Positions 16,950-26,694 are shown, counted from the stretch's first letter. The stretch: 64,000 nucleotides of DNA from Nocardiopsis flavescens (GCF_900141985.1 NZ_FQZK01000024.1:20792-84791), one strand, 5' to 3'. The notes: a model not told the origin generated them from the sequence alone. A program made the numbers and translations.

Positions 16950-18313
16950 CCCCCGTCGCCACCAGCGTGGCGCACCTGGCGTCGGAGGAGACGCTCAGCG
17001 CCTTCGGCAACGACCCGTGGTGGATCACCACCATCAAGGCGCTCGCCATCTTCGTCTTCCTGATGGTCTGCGTCCTGATGATGATCATGGCCGACCGCAA
17101 GGTCATGGGCCGCATGCAGCAGCGGCACGGCCCCAACCGGATGGGCCCCTGGGGCCTGCTCCAGTCCCTGTTCGACGGGATCAAGCTCTCCCTCAAGGAG
17201 GACCTGATCCCCGAGGGGGTCGACCGGTTCGTCTACATCGCCGCGCCCCTGATCGCCGCGGTCCCGGCGTTCATCGCCTTCGCGGTCATCCCGATCGGTC
17301 CCGAGGTGAACCTGTTCGGGGTCATCACCCCGCTCCAGCTCACCGACCTGCCCATCGCCGCCCTGGTCGTCCTGGCCACCGCGGCGCTGGGGGTGTACGG
17401 GTTCGTGCTCGGCGGCTGGGCCTCCCAGTCGCCCTACGCCCTGCTCGGCGGCCTGCGCGCCTCCGCGCAGGTGATCAGCTACGAGATCGCGATGGGCCTG
17501 TCGTTCGTCGCGGTCTTCATCATGTCGGGCACGCTCACCACGTCCGGGATCGTCGAGGCCCAGCGCGGCCTGTGGTTCGCGGTGCTGCTGCTGCCGTCGT
17601 TCCTCATCTACCTGGTCACGATGGTCGGCGAGACCAACCGCCTGCCGTTCGACCTGGCCGAGGGCGAGGGCGAGATCGTCGGCGGCTTCATGACCGAGTA
17701 CGGGTCCATGAAGTTCACGATGTTCTTCCTCGCGGAGTACGTGAACATGTGCACGGTCGCGGCCGTGTCCGTCACGCTCTTCCTCGGCGGCTGGTACGCC
17801 CCCTTCGGGATCGGCACCGCCTTCCCCGGGGCCAACGAGGGCTGGTGGCCCGCCCTGTGGTGGCTGCTCAAGTTCGTCGGCGTCATGTTCCTGTTCATCT
17901 GGGCGCGCGGCAGCCTCCCCCGGGTCCGCTACGACCAGCTCATGCAGCTGGGCTGGAAGGTCCTCATCCCCATCCAGCTGGTGTGGATCACCGCGGTCGC
18001 GGTCGTGCGGATGCTCATCCTGGACGACGCCTCCCCGATCGTCATCGGCGCGGTCGTCGCGGCGTTCAGCGCCGCCACCCTCGCCGCGTTCTACGCCTGG
18101 CTCCGCTCGGTCCGCAGGGCCAGGGAGCAGGAGGCGGTCCGGCGCGCCGAGAACACCCGCCGCGCCCACGAGGACTCCGCCTTCGGCGGCTTCCCGGTGC
18201 CCCCGAGCACCGCACCGCACTACGGCAGCAGCGTGCTCGCCGAACCGCCGCGGACGGCTGCCGCCTCCGCGACCCAACGCGTCAAGCAGAAGGGGGAGGT
18301 CACCGGTGCTTGA
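16946..18313 (+). CDS. nuoH: NADH-quinone oxidoreductase subunit H
   Basis: A 455-residue membrane subunit with about eight helices that joins the membrane arm to the quinone site. Diagnostic segments are ADRKVMGRMQQRHGPNRMGP, the GETNRLPFDLAEGEGEIVGG loop near the quinone channel, and RGSLPRVRYDQLMQLGWK. The C-terminal ~75 residues after the last helix are charged and extended relative to E. coli, as is common in actinobacteria. The GTG overlaps nuoG's stop by 4 bp. Confidence 0.95.
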   Translation: MTPVATSVAHLASEETLSAFGNDPWWITTIKALAIFVFLMVCVLMMIMADRKVMGRMQQRHGPNRMGPWGLLQSLFDGIKLSLKEDLIPEGVDRFVYIAAPLIAAVPAFIAFAVIPIGPEVNLFGVITPLQLTDLPIAALVVLATAALGVYGFVLGGWASQSPYALLGGLRASAQVISYEIAMGLSFVAVFIMSGTLTTSGIVEAQRGLWFAVLLLPSFLIYLVTMVGETNRLPFDLAEGEGEIVGGFMTEYGSMKFTMFFLAEYVNMCTVAAVSVTLFLGGWYAPFGIGTAFPGANEGWWPALWWLLKFVGVMFLFIWARGSLPRVRYDQLMQLGWKVLIPIQLVWITAVAVVRMLILDDASPIVIGAVVAAFSAATLAAFYAWLRSVRRAREQEAVRRAENTRRAHEDSAFGGFPVPPSTAPHYGSSVLAEPPRTAAASATQRVKQKGEVTGA

Positions 18314-18857
18314 TTGGCTCAATCCCGTCAAGGGTTTCGGCGTCACCTTCCACACCATGTTCAAGAAGGTGCCCACCGTCGAGTACCCGGAGGTCAAGCG
18401 CCCCACGGCGCCGCGCTTCCACGGACGGCACCAGCTGAACAGGTGGGCGGACGGGCTGGAGAAGTGCATCGGGTGCGAGCTGTGCGCCTGGGCCTGCCCC
18501 GCCGACGCCATCTACGTCGAAGCCGGTGACAACACCGACGACGACCGCTACTCGCCCGGCGAGCGCTACGGGCGGATCTACCAGATCAACTACCTGCGCT
18601 GCATCCTGTGCGGGCTGTGCGTGGAGGCGTGCCCGACACGCGCCCTCACCATGACCAACGAGTACGAGCTCGCGGACGACAGCAGGCAGAGCCTGATCTG
18701 GACCAAGGAGCAGCTCCTGGCCCCCCTCAAGGAGGGCATGGAGGCGCCGCCGCACCCCATGCGCCTGGGCGAGACCGACCTGGACTACTACGCCACCGGC
18801 CGCGGCCAGCACGGCTCCCAGGACGGGCACCACGAGGGCACGGAGGCGGTCCGATGA
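18306..18857 (+). CDS. nuoI: NADH-quinone oxidoreductase subunit I
   Basis: Ferredoxin-like subunit with two [4Fe-4S] clusters (N6a and N6b) that carry electrons from NuoG to NuoB. The 183-residue protein has CIGCELCAWACP (C54, C57, C60, C64) and CILCGLCVEACP (C99, C102, C105, C109). GTG start inside the end of nuoH (8-bp overlap), with GGGGGAGG just upstream. Its stop overlaps nuoJ as ATGA. Confidence 0.96.
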   Translation: MLDWLNPVKGFGVTFHTMFKKVPTVEYPEVKRPTAPRFHGRHQLNRWADGLEKCIGCELCAWACPADAIYVEAGDNTDDDRYSPGERYGRIYQINYLRCILCGLCVEACPTRALTMTNEYELADDSRQSLIWTKEQLLAPLKEGMEAPPHPMRLGETDLDYYATGRGQHGSQDGHHEGTEAVR

Positions 18858-19795
18858 CCTCCGCCGTCCCCCTCGCCGCGCCGCACGAGGTCCACCTCGC
18901 CGCCCCCATCGGCGGCGGGGAGGCCGCGGCCTTCTGGATCCTGGGCGCCGTGGTCCTGCTCGGCGCCCTAGGCGTCGTGTTCTCCCGCAAGGCCGTCCAC
19001 TCGGCCATGTCCATGGCGCTGACCATGGTGGGCCTGGCGATCTTCTACGGGATCAACGCCGCGCCCTTCCTCATGGTCGTGCAGATCGTCGTCTACACCG
19101 GCGCGGTCCTCATGCTGTTCCTGTTCGTCCTGATGCTCGTCGGCGTCAGCTCCGCGGACTCCCTCAAGGAGACCCTGGGCGGGCAGCGGCTGCTCACCGC
19201 CGTCGTCGCCCTGGGTTTCATCGGCGCCCTGGCCACCGGCATCACCCGCATCTCCGTGGGCGACCCGGTCGGCCTGGCCGCCGGGACCGCCGCCGCGGGC
19301 GGCAGCATCCCGTGGATCGCGGGCGAGCTGCTGCTGCGCTACGTGGTCGCCTTCGAGGCCACCGCCGCGCTCCTGGTCACCGCGGTCCTGGGCGCCCTGG
19401 TGCTGGCCCACACGACCCGCACCAAGAAGCGGCGCACCCAGCGGGAGATCTCCGAGGACCGCATCCGCGGCGACCACCCCACCCCGCTGCCCGGGCCCGG
19501 CACCTACGCCCGGCACAACGCGATCGACATGCCCGCGCTGCTGCCGGACGGCCAGGTCGCCCGGCTCTCGCTCAACCCGGTGCTCACCGCCCGCGACCCC
19601 GAGTACCAGTCGCGGGTGCCCGAGGACGTCCGGGCGGGGCGCCCGCCGCTGCCCGGCGGCGGGTCGGACCCGGCCCGCTCCGAGGAGGGCGGACCCACCG
19701 CCGGGGACCACCCGCGGGAGGCGGACGCCGACACCGCGGACGGCGTCCGCGAGAACGGCGACGGCCAGGAGGTGGAGTCCACATGGACCCGATGA
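18854..19795 (+). CDS. nuoJ: NADH-quinone oxidoreductase subunit J
   Basis: Membrane subunit with five helices in the first ~190 residues; the third contains the conserved VYTGAVLMLFLFVLMLV with the pi-bulge region. At 313 residues it is much longer than the ~180-residue E. coli protein because of a C-terminal hydrophilic tail (RTKKRRTQREISEDR then a Pro/Asp/Gly-rich stretch), presumably cytoplasmic; such tails are common in actinobacterial NuoJ. The gene overlaps nuoK by 13 bp. Confidence 0.94.
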   Translation: MTSAVPLAAPHEVHLAAPIGGGEAAAFWILGAVVLLGALGVVFSRKAVHSAMSMALTMVGLAIFYGINAAPFLMVVQIVVYTGAVLMLFLFVLMLVGVSSADSLKETLGGQRLLTAVVALGFIGALATGITRISVGDPVGLAAGTAAAGGSIPWIAGELLLRYVVAFEATAALLVTAVLGALVLAHTTRTKKRRTQREISEDRIRGDHPTPLPGPGTYARHNAIDMPALLPDGQVARLSLNPVLTARDPEYQSRVPEDVRAGRPPLPGGGSDPARSEEGGPTAGDHPREADADTADGVRENGDGQEVESTWTR

Positions 19796-20082
19796 ACTAC
19801 ATCGTCCTCGCGGCGCTGCTGTTCACCATCGGCGCGGTCGGCGTGCTCGTCCGGCGCAACGCGATCATCGTCTTCATGTGCGTCGAGCTGATGCTCAACG
19901 CCTGCAACCTGGCGTTCGTCGCGTTCGCCCGCATGCACGGGGACATCGAGGGGCAGGTCATCGCCTTCTTCGTGATGGTCGTCGCCGCAGCCGAGGTGGT
20001 GGTCGGCCTCGCGATCATCATGCAGATCTTCCGAACCCGCAGGTCGGCGTCGCTGGATGACGCCAACCTGCTCAAGCACTAG
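19783..20082 (+). CDS. nuoK: NADH-quinone oxidoreductase subunit K
   Basis: A 99-residue membrane subunit with three helices, homologous to MrpC antiporter subunits. The conserved glutamates in membrane helices are present in FMCVELMLNACNLAFV and VVAAAEVVVGLAI. The ATG at 19783 follows AGGAGGTGGAG at suitable distance. A second ATG three codons later is possible. nuoL follows after 8 bp. Confidence 0.95.
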   Translation: MDPMNYIVLAALLFTIGAVGVLVRRNAIIVFMCVELMLNACNLAFVAFARMHGDIEGQVIAFFVMVVAAAEVVVGLAIIMQIFRTRRSASLDDANLLKH

Positions 20083-20090
20083 AAGGCGAC

Positions 20091-22040
20091 GTGGCAGTGC
20101 AACATCACACTCACCTCGCCGCCGAGACCGGGACGGCGGTGGCCGCGGACGGCGCGGTGCTGTCGAACGCCTGGCTGCTCGTCGCCCTGCCGCTGGTCGG
20201 CGCGGCGGTGCTGCTGCTGGGCGGCAAGCGGACCGACTCCTGGGGCCACCTGCTCGCCACGGCGCTGCCGGTGGGCTCCTTCGTGTGGGCGCTCCTCATC
20301 CTGTTCGACCTCCTGGGCCGGGCGGAGGACGCGCGCAGCGTGTCGGTGCCCGTCTACGAGTGGTTCTCGGTCGGCACGTTCAACGTCGGGGTGGACCTGC
20401 TGGTCGACCCCCTCTCCATCAGCTTCGTCCTGCTGATCACCTTCGTCGGATCGCTGATCCACGTCTACTCGATCGGCTACATGTCCCACGACCCGGGGCG
20501 GCGGCGCTTCTTCGCCTACCTCAACCTGTTCGTGGCGGCCATGCTGGTGCTGGTCCTGGCGGACAACTTCGCCCTGCTGTTCCTGGGCTGGGAGGGCGTG
20601 GGCCTGGCCTCCTACCTCCTCATCGGGTTCTGGCAGTACAAGCCGTCGGCCGCCGCCGCGGCCAAGAAGGCGTTCGTGATCAACCGGGTGGGCGACATGG
20701 GCCTGCTCGCCGCGATCATGATCATGTTCACGGCCCTGGGCGCGGTGAGCTTCAGCGAGGTCTTCGCCGCCGTCCCCGGCGCCGGGAACGGCGTCCTGGT
20801 CGCCATCGGCCTGTGCCTGCTGCTCGGCGCCTGCGGCAAGTCGGCGCAGCTGCCCCTCCAGGCCTGGCTGCTGGACGCGATGGAGGGCCCGACCCCGGTG
20901 TCGGCGCTCATCCACGCGGCGACCATGGTCACCGCGGGCGTCTACCTCATCGTCCGCGCCGGGCCGGTCTTCGAGGCCGCGCCCGCCGCGCAGACCACCG
21001 TCGCGGTGGTCGGGGCCGCCACCATGCTCGCCGGCGGGATCATCGCCTCCGCCAAGGACGACATCAAGAAGTCCCTGGCCGGTTCGACGATGAGCCAGAT
21101 CGGCATGATGGTGCTGGCCGCCGGGCTCGGCCCGGTCGGGTACGTCGCCGCCATCGCCCACCTGATCACGCACGGCTTCTTCAAGGCCGGGCTGTTCCTG
21201 GGCGCGGGCTCGGTCATGCACGCCATGGACGACGGCGTCGACATGCGCCGCTACGGCGGCCTGGCCCGGGTCATGCCCGTCACCTTCGCCACCTTCGGAC
21301 TCGGCTACCTCGCCATCATCGGCGTCCCGCTGCTGTCCGGCTGGTGGACCAAGGAGAGCATCATCACCGAGGCGTTCGGCGTCGGCGGCACCCAGGGCAT
21401 GGTCCTGGGGTCGGCGATCATCGTCGGCGCCGGGCTCACCGCCTTCTACATGTCCCGGATGTTCTTCATGACCTTCCTGGGCGAGAAGCGGTGGGACGAG
21501 GGCGTGCACCCGCACGAGTCGCCGGTGAGCATGACCGCCCCCATGGTGGTGCTGTCGATCGGCTCCGTGTTCCTGGGCGCCTTCCTGGTGTTCGGCGACC
21601 GGTTCGCGAACTTCCTGGCGCCCGCCATCGGCGCCCAGCCGCACCACTTCGACCTGGCGCACGCCTTCACCTCGCCCTACGGGCTCGCCGCCCTGGGCGT
21701 GCTGGTCGTCGGGGTGGCGGCGGCCTGGGCCGTGTACCTGCGCCGCCCGGTCGCGCGCACCGCCCCCGAGGGCAACCCCGTCACCGTCGCCGCCAGCCGC
21801 GAGCTGTACGGCAACGAGATCAACGAGGGGCTGTTCGTGGGCCCGGGCCGGGTCCTCACCCGGGCGCTCGTCGTCATCGAGGAGAAGGTCATCGACGGGG
21901 TCGTCAACGGGCTCGGCGCGGGCGTGCGCGACTCCTCCCGCGGGCTCGGGCGGGCGCAGACCGGGTTCGCCCGGTCGTACGCGCTCACCATGCTCTTCGG
22001 CGCCGTGATCGTCGCCGCGACGCTTGTTGTGAGGTTGTAG
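20091..22040 (+). CDS. nuoL: NADH-quinone oxidoreductase subunit L
   Basis: The largest antiporter-like membrane subunit (649 residues), carrying one proton channel and the long lateral helix. Conserved segments include GWEGVGLASYLLIGFW (channel glutamate region), LPLQAWLLDAMEGPTPVSAL, IHAATMVTAGVYL and KDDIKKSLAGSTMSQIG, with the lysines expected of the proton path. GTG start, 3 bp before nuoM. Confidence 0.95.
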   Translation: MAVQHHTHLAAETGTAVAADGAVLSNAWLLVALPLVGAAVLLLGGKRTDSWGHLLATALPVGSFVWALLILFDLLGRAEDARSVSVPVYEWFSVGTFNVGVDLLVDPLSISFVLLITFVGSLIHVYSIGYMSHDPGRRRFFAYLNLFVAAMLVLVLADNFALLFLGWEGVGLASYLLIGFWQYKPSAAAAAKKAFVINRVGDMGLLAAIMIMFTALGAVSFSEVFAAVPGAGNGVLVAIGLCLLLGACGKSAQLPLQAWLLDAMEGPTPVSALIHAATMVTAGVYLIVRAGPVFEAAPAAQTTVAVVGAATMLAGGIIASAKDDIKKSLAGSTMSQIGMMVLAAGLGPVGYVAAIAHLITHGFFKAGLFLGAGSVMHAMDDGVDMRRYGGLARVMPVTFATFGLGYLAIIGVPLLSGWWTKESIITEAFGVGGTQGMVLGSAIIVGAGLTAFYMSRMFFMTFLGEKRWDEGVHPHESPVSMTAPMVVLSIGSVFLGAFLVFGDRFANFLAPAIGAQPHHFDLAHAFTSPYGLAALGVLVVGVAAAWAVYLRRPVARTAPEGNPVTVAASRELYGNEINEGLFVGPGRVLTRALVVIEEKVIDGVVNGLGAGVRDSSRGLGRAQTGFARSYALTMLFGAVIVAATLVVRL

Positions 22041-22043
22041 ACA

Positions 22044-23666
22044 ATGATCCCCTGGCTCACCATCGCGATCGCGCTCCCCGCGGTCGGCGCCCTGCTCGTC
22101 TGGGCGCTGCCGCGCACCGGGGCGGGCGGGCGGGAACAGGCCGCGGCCTCGGCCGCCGCCCAGGCCCGGAGCGGGGGCGGTACCGCCACGGCGGTCCGCG
22201 CCCCCGCGGCCGCGGCCACCGGCGCGGCCTCCGCGGAGAACGCCAAGCGCATCACGCTCGGCGTCTCCCTGGCCACGCTGGCCGTGCTCGTCGTCATGAC
22301 CCTGCGCTTCGACCCGTCGAACGCGGGCTCCCTCCAGTTCGTGGAGGAGTACCCGTGGATCCCGCGCTTCGGGGTCCACTTCGCCGTCGGGGTGGACGGC
22401 ATCGCCCTCGCCCTGATCCTCATGTCGGCGATCCTGGTGCCGCTGGTCGTCCTGGCGGCCTGGCGGGAGCACGACCACCGGGAGGACGGCGGACGCGGCT
22501 ACTTCGCGCTCATCCTGGCCCTGGAGGCCATGATGATCGGGGTCTTCGCGGCCACCGACGTCTTCCTGTTCTACGTGTTCTTCGAGGCCATGCTCATCCC
22601 GGTCTACTTCATGATCGGGCGCTACGGGCGCGGGGACGAGCGGGCCAAGGCCGCCGTCAAGTTCCTGCTCTACAGCCTCGCCGGCGGCCTCATCATGCTG
22701 GTCGCCGTCATCGGGGTGTTCGTCCACGGCGGCACCTTCCTCTGGGCCGACCTGGTCGGGGAGAACGGGGCGCTGGCCGGCCTCGACCCCTCCACCGCCC
22801 GCTGGCTGTTCCTCGGCTTCTTCATCGCCTTCGCGATCAAGGCGCCGATGTGGCCCGTGCACACCTGGCTGCCGCAGGCCGCCGGGTCCTCCAGCCCCGG
22901 CACCGCCGTGCTGCTGGTCGGCGTCCTGGACAAGGTCGGCACCTACGGCATGCTCCGCTTCTGCATGGAGCTGTTCCCGTCGGCCGTGTCCTGGTTCGTG
23001 TGGCCCGTGGTGGCGCTCAGCCTGGTCAGCATCGTCTACGGCGCGATCCTCGCCATCGGGCAGACCGACATGATGCGCCTGGTCGCCTACACGTCGGTCT
23101 CCCACTTCGGGTTCATCACCCTGGGCATCTTCGCGCTGACCCCGCAGGCCCAGACCGGGGCCGCGCTGTACATGGTCAACCACGGGTTCGCCACCGGCGC
23201 CCTGTTCCTGATCGTGGGCCTGCTCGTGGCCCGCCGCGGGTCCTCGCTCATCAAGGACTTCAGCGGCGTGCAGAACGTGGCCCCACGGCTCGCCGGGGTC
23301 TTCCTGGTGGCCGGCCTGGCCGGGCTCGCCCTGCCGGGGCTGGCGCCGTTCGTCAGCGAGTTCCTGGTGTTCGTGGGCGTGTACGCGTTCAGCCCGGCGC
23401 CCGCCCTGATCGCCGTCATCGGCGTCGTGCTCGCCGCGCTCTACATCCTGTGGATGTACCAGCGCACCATGACCGGGCCCACCGCCGACGGCGTGGCCGG
23501 GTTCAAGGACCTGTCCGCGCGCGAGGCGTGGGCCGTCGGTCCGCTGCTCGCGCTCATCCTCGCGTTCGGGCTGTACCCGCAGCCGCTGCTCGACGCGATC
23601 GAACCGGCCGCGGAACGCACCGTGGTGTCCACGGTCGGCTCCGCCGAGGAAGGAGGCGCGGAGTGA
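22044..23666 (+). CDS. nuoM: NADH-quinone oxidoreductase subunit M
   Basis: Second antiporter-like subunit, 540 residues. Typical segments are FFEAMLIPVYFMIGRYG, KAPMWPVHTWLPQA and GQTDMMRLVAYTSVSHFG. An Ala/Gly-rich insert of about 40 residues lies after the first helix (around residues 28-68), where most bacterial NuoM have a short loop; it is probably a disordered loop and does not touch the channel. Overlaps nuoN by 4 bp. Confidence 0.95.
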   Translation: MIPWLTIAIALPAVGALLVWALPRTGAGGREQAAASAAAQARSGGGTATAVRAPAAAATGAASAENAKRITLGVSLATLAVLVVMTLRFDPSNAGSLQFVEEYPWIPRFGVHFAVGVDGIALALILMSAILVPLVVLAAWREHDHREDGGRGYFALILALEAMMIGVFAATDVFLFYVFFEAMLIPVYFMIGRYGRGDERAKAAVKFLLYSLAGGLIMLVAVIGVFVHGGTFLWADLVGENGALAGLDPSTARWLFLGFFIAFAIKAPMWPVHTWLPQAAGSSSPGTAVLLVGVLDKVGTYGMLRFCMELFPSAVSWFVWPVVALSLVSIVYGAILAIGQTDMMRLVAYTSVSHFGFITLGIFALTPQAQTGAALYMVNHGFATGALFLIVGLLVARRGSSLIKDFSGVQNVAPRLAGVFLVAGLAGLALPGLAPFVSEFLVFVGVYAFSPAPALIAVIGVVLAALYILWMYQRTMTGPTADGVAGFKDLSAREAWAVGPLLALILAFGLYPQPLLDAIEPAAERTVVSTVGSAEEGGAE

Positions 23667-25303
23667 TCCCCCAGGACCTCCCCGTCATCACCCAGGAGGC
23701 ACCGGTCCTCGACTGGTGGCTGCTGGCGCCGCTGCTCACGCTGTTCGGCGGCGCGATGCTGGCCGTGCTGTTCGAGGCGTTCGTACCCGCCGCGCGCCGG
23801 CGCCTGCTCCAGATCGGCGTGGCCGCCCTGTCGCTGCTCGCGACGTTCGTGCTCATCGTGCTCCAGGTCGGGTCGCTGCCCGACGGGCAGGCGGGGGTGA
23901 CCGTCGGCGTCGGCTCGCTGGCCGTCGACCGGACCGTGCTGTTCTTCCAGGGCACCATCGCGGTGCTCGCCCTGGTGAGCCTGCTGCTCATCGCCGAGCG
24001 CCGCGACGGCCGGGACGCGTTCGCCGCCCAGGCCGCCGCGGTCCCCGGCAGCGAGGAGGAGCGCGCGCACATCCTCGCCGGGACCCAGCACACCGAGATC
24101 TACCCGCTGGTGCTGTTCGCGGTGCTGGGGATGCTGATGTTCCCCGCCTCGAACGACTTCCTCACCATGTTCATCGCCCTGGAGGTGATGAGCCTCCCGC
24201 TGTACCTGATGTGCGGGCTCGCCCGCAGGCGCCGCCTGTTCTCGCAGGAGGCCGCCGTCAAGTACTTCCTGCTCGGGGCGTTCTCCTCGGCGTTCTTCCT
24301 GTTCGGCGCCGCCATGGTGTACGGCTACGCCGGGTCGGTGAACTTCGGCGAGGTGCGCGCCGCCGTGGAGAACGGCGGGGCGGCGATCTTCCAGGACGGC
24401 GACGGCCGGGCACTGCTGCTCATGGGCATCGGCCTGGTCGCGGTCGGCCTGCTGTTCAAGGTCGGCGCGGTGCCGTTCCACAACTGGAAGCCGGACGTGT
24501 ACCAGGGTGCTCCCACCCCGGTCACCGCGCTCATGGCGTCCTGCACGCTGGTCGCCGCGTTCGGCGCCCTGCTGCGGGTGTTCTTCGTCCCCTTCGGCGG
24601 CAGCGCCGGGGACTGGGAGCCGGCCCTGTGGATCGTCGCGGTGCTCACGATGGTGGTCGCCGCGATCGTCGCGGTGTCCCAGCGCGACATCAAGCGGCTG
24701 CTGGCCTACTCCTCGGTGGTCCACGCCGGGTTCATCCTCACCGCCGTGGTCGCGGGCAGCACCGACGGCCTGGCCGGGGCGATGTTCTACCTGGCCGCCT
24801 ACGGGTTCACCACCCTGGGCGCGTTCGCCGTGGTCACCCTGGTCCGCACCGCCGACGGCGGGCAGGAGCAGGGCGACCTGGACCGGTGGGCCGGGCTGGG
24901 CCGCCGCCACCCGCTGCTGGCGGGGGCGCTGGCCCTGTTCCTGCTGGCGTTCGCGGGCATCCCGCTCACCAGCGGCTTCATCGGCAAGTTCGCCGTCTTC
25001 CAGGCCGCCGTCGCGGCCGGGGCCACCCCGCTGGTGGTCGTCGGCGTGCTCAGCAGCGCGGTCACGGCGTTCTTCTACGTCCGGATCATCGTTGTGATGT
25101 TCTTCCGGGATCCGGAGGCCGACGGGCACACGGTCGTGCGGGCCGGCGCCGCCACCGGCGGGGTCATCGCCATCGGCGTCGCCGCCACCCTGCTGCTGGG
25201 CGTCTACCCCGGCCCGGTGCTGGACAACCTGCTGCCCTCGCCGGACGGCTCGCAGGAACCGGTATCGGTCATGGTGGACCAGGCCTCCACCGAGGCCGGA
25301 TAA
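23663..25303 (+). CDS. nuoN: NADH-quinone oxidoreductase subunit N
   Basis: Third antiporter-like subunit and last gene of the operon, 546 residues from the GTG that overlaps nuoM's stop. Conserved parts are FIALEVMSLPLYLMCGL (channel glutamate), VGAVPFHNWKPDVYQGAPTP and RDIKRLLAYSSVVHAG. With this gene all fourteen subunits A-N are present, intact and in standard order, so a complete proton-pumping complex I is encoded. Confidence 0.95.
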   Translation: MIPQDLPVITQEAPVLDWWLLAPLLTLFGGAMLAVLFEAFVPAARRRLLQIGVAALSLLATFVLIVLQVGSLPDGQAGVTVGVGSLAVDRTVLFFQGTIAVLALVSLLLIAERRDGRDAFAAQAAAVPGSEEERAHILAGTQHTEIYPLVLFAVLGMLMFPASNDFLTMFIALEVMSLPLYLMCGLARRRRLFSQEAAVKYFLLGAFSSAFFLFGAAMVYGYAGSVNFGEVRAAVENGGAAIFQDGDGRALLLMGIGLVAVGLLFKVGAVPFHNWKPDVYQGAPTPVTALMASCTLVAAFGALLRVFFVPFGGSAGDWEPALWIVAVLTMVVAAIVAVSQRDIKRLLAYSSVVHAGFILTAVVAGSTDGLAGAMFYLAAYGFTTLGAFAVVTLVRTADGGQEQGDLDRWAGLGRRHPLLAGALALFLLAFAGIPLTSGFIGKFAVFQAAVAAGATPLVVVGVLSSAVTAFFYVRIIVVMFFRDPEADGHTVVRAGAATGGVIAIGVAATLLLGVYPGPVLDNLLPSPDGSQEPVSVMVDQASTEAG

Positions 25304-25315
25304 CCAGGGAAGATC

Positions 25316-25361
25316 ACGGTCCGGGCCGGTTGAGCTGCGGTTTCATTCCGGTCCGGACCGT
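25316..25361. repeat. Inverted repeat between nuoN and the prenyl synthase gene
   Basis: ACGGTCCGG at 25316-25324 and its complement at 25353-25361 flank a 28-bp centre. It sits 13 bp after the nuoN stop and 130 bp before the next start. It may be a weak terminator for nuo or a control site for the next gene. Confidence 0.4.
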
Positions 25362-25490
25362 ATCCGGGTGTGGCTTTGGATGATCATTCCCGGTCGGATA
25401 CCGTGGCAAGTCGGATCATGTTCATGTGCTGAGCACGCGGCGCCCGCCGAGCGGTCGCCGCCGTGCCCGTTCGACAGGTGGAGCTTTACG

Positions 25491-26495
25491 GTGAGCGGTG
25501 CTGTCCCGAGCGGGTTTCTCGCTCTGCCGAGAGTCGACTCGACCCTCGCCCGGGAGGTCCAGGACGGTCTCGAAAAGGTCGAGGACCTCCTGAGGGAGTC
25601 GGTCCGGTCGAGCGACCCCATGCTGACCGAGGCCGCCTCCCACCTGCTGGAGGCCGGGGGCAAGCGGTTCCGGGCGATGCTGGTGCTGCTGGCCGCCCAC
25701 TTCGGCGATCCCGACATGCCCGACCTCGTCCCCGCCGCCGCCGTGGTCGAGCTGACCCACGTCGCGACGCTCTACCATGACGACGTCATGGACGAGGCGG
25801 AGCTGCGCCGCGGCCGGCCCAGCGCCAACCAGCGCTGGGGCAACACCATCGCCATCCTCACCGGCGACTACGTCTTCGCCAAGGCGTCGGAGATCCTCGC
25901 GGACCTGGGCACCGAGGCGGTCCGCCTCCAGGCCCAGACGTTCGGCCGCCTGGTCCAGGGGCAGATCCTGGAGACCTCCGGCCCGCCCGAGGGCGTCGAC
26001 CACCTCGACCACTACCTGCGGGTCATCGGGGACAAGACGGCCTCCCTCATCGCCTCCTCCGCCGAGTTCGGCGGCATGTTCGGCAAGGTCGACCCGGAGA
26101 CCACCGCGACCCTGACCCGCGCCTGCGACGCGCTGGGGATGGCCTTCCAGCTCGCCGACGACCTCATCGACGTGGCCGCCGAGTCCCGCGAGTCCGGCAA
26201 GGTGCCCGGCACGGACCTGCGCGAGGGCGTGCTGACCCTGCCGATGTTCTACGCGCTGCGCTCCACCGACCCGGCCGACGAGCGGCTCAAGTCGCTGCTG
26301 GGCCGGCCGCTGGACGACACCGAGGCCGAGGAGGCGCTGGAGCTGCTGCGCGCCCACCCGGCCATGGCCGAGGCGGAGAAGACGCTCCGCGGCTGGTCCG
26401 ACAAGGCCCGCGCCGAGCTGGCCACGCTGCCCGCGGGCCCGGCGCGCGACTCGTTCGAGGCCCTGTGCGACTACGTCGTGGAGCGCTCCGGCTGA
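25491..26495 (+). CDS. Long-chain polyprenyl diphosphate synthase (menaquinone tail)
   Basis: Trans-prenyltransferase that extends an allylic diphosphate with IPP. The 334-residue product has the first aspartate motif DDVMD at 97-101 and the second DDLID at 223-227, plus GGKRFRAML for IPP binding. The residues four and five places before the first motif are small (Thr93, Ala92) rather than aromatic, the pattern of enzymes that make long chains (C35-C45). Placement after nuo and near menG suggests it makes the menaquinone side chain. The GTG at 25491 with GGTGGAG upstream is preferred over an ATG at 25368, whose extra 41 residues match nothing in the family. Confidence 0.88.
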   Translation: MSGAVPSGFLALPRVDSTLAREVQDGLEKVEDLLRESVRSSDPMLTEAASHLLEAGGKRFRAMLVLLAAHFGDPDMPDLVPAAAVVELTHVATLYHDDVMDEAELRRGRPSANQRWGNTIAILTGDYVFAKASEILADLGTEAVRLQAQTFGRLVQGQILETSGPPEGVDHLDHYLRVIGDKTASLIASSAEFGGMFGKVDPETTATLTRACDALGMAFQLADDLIDVAAESRESGKVPGTDLREGVLTLPMFYALRSTDPADERLKSLLGRPLDDTEAEEALELLRAHPAMAEAEKTLRGWSDKARAELATLPAGPARDSFEALCDYVVERSG

Positions 26496-26664
26496 CCCCC
26501 GGGCCGCCGCGCCCTGACGCACCGCCACGGCGCCGCCCCGCGAGGGGCCGGCGCCGTTCCCGTTCCGGGCGCCCCGGGCCCGGCGCAGTCCCGCCCTCCG
26601 CGCCACCGCGCGGCCCCCGTGGAGGCCCGTCCCGCCGCGGCCCGGCGACACCTCCCCGGACACG

Positions 26665-26694
26665 CCGACGGCGCCGCCGGAGCGGCGCCGTCGG
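26665..26694. terminator. Hairpin between convergent genes
   Basis: CCGACGGCGCCGC (26665-26677) pairs perfectly with 26682-26694 around a CGGA tetraloop. It lies in the ~285-bp gap between the prenyl synthase and a convergent secreted-protein gene. No T-tract. Nothing else is seen in this gap. Confidence 0.65.

Noticed and set aside
20079..23183. A 1034-codon minus-strand frame across nuoL and nuoM
   Set aside because: It is the antisense shadow of the complex I genes in GC-rich DNA; the product is repetitive and charged with no recognisable domain, while the plus strand encodes intact conserved subunits.
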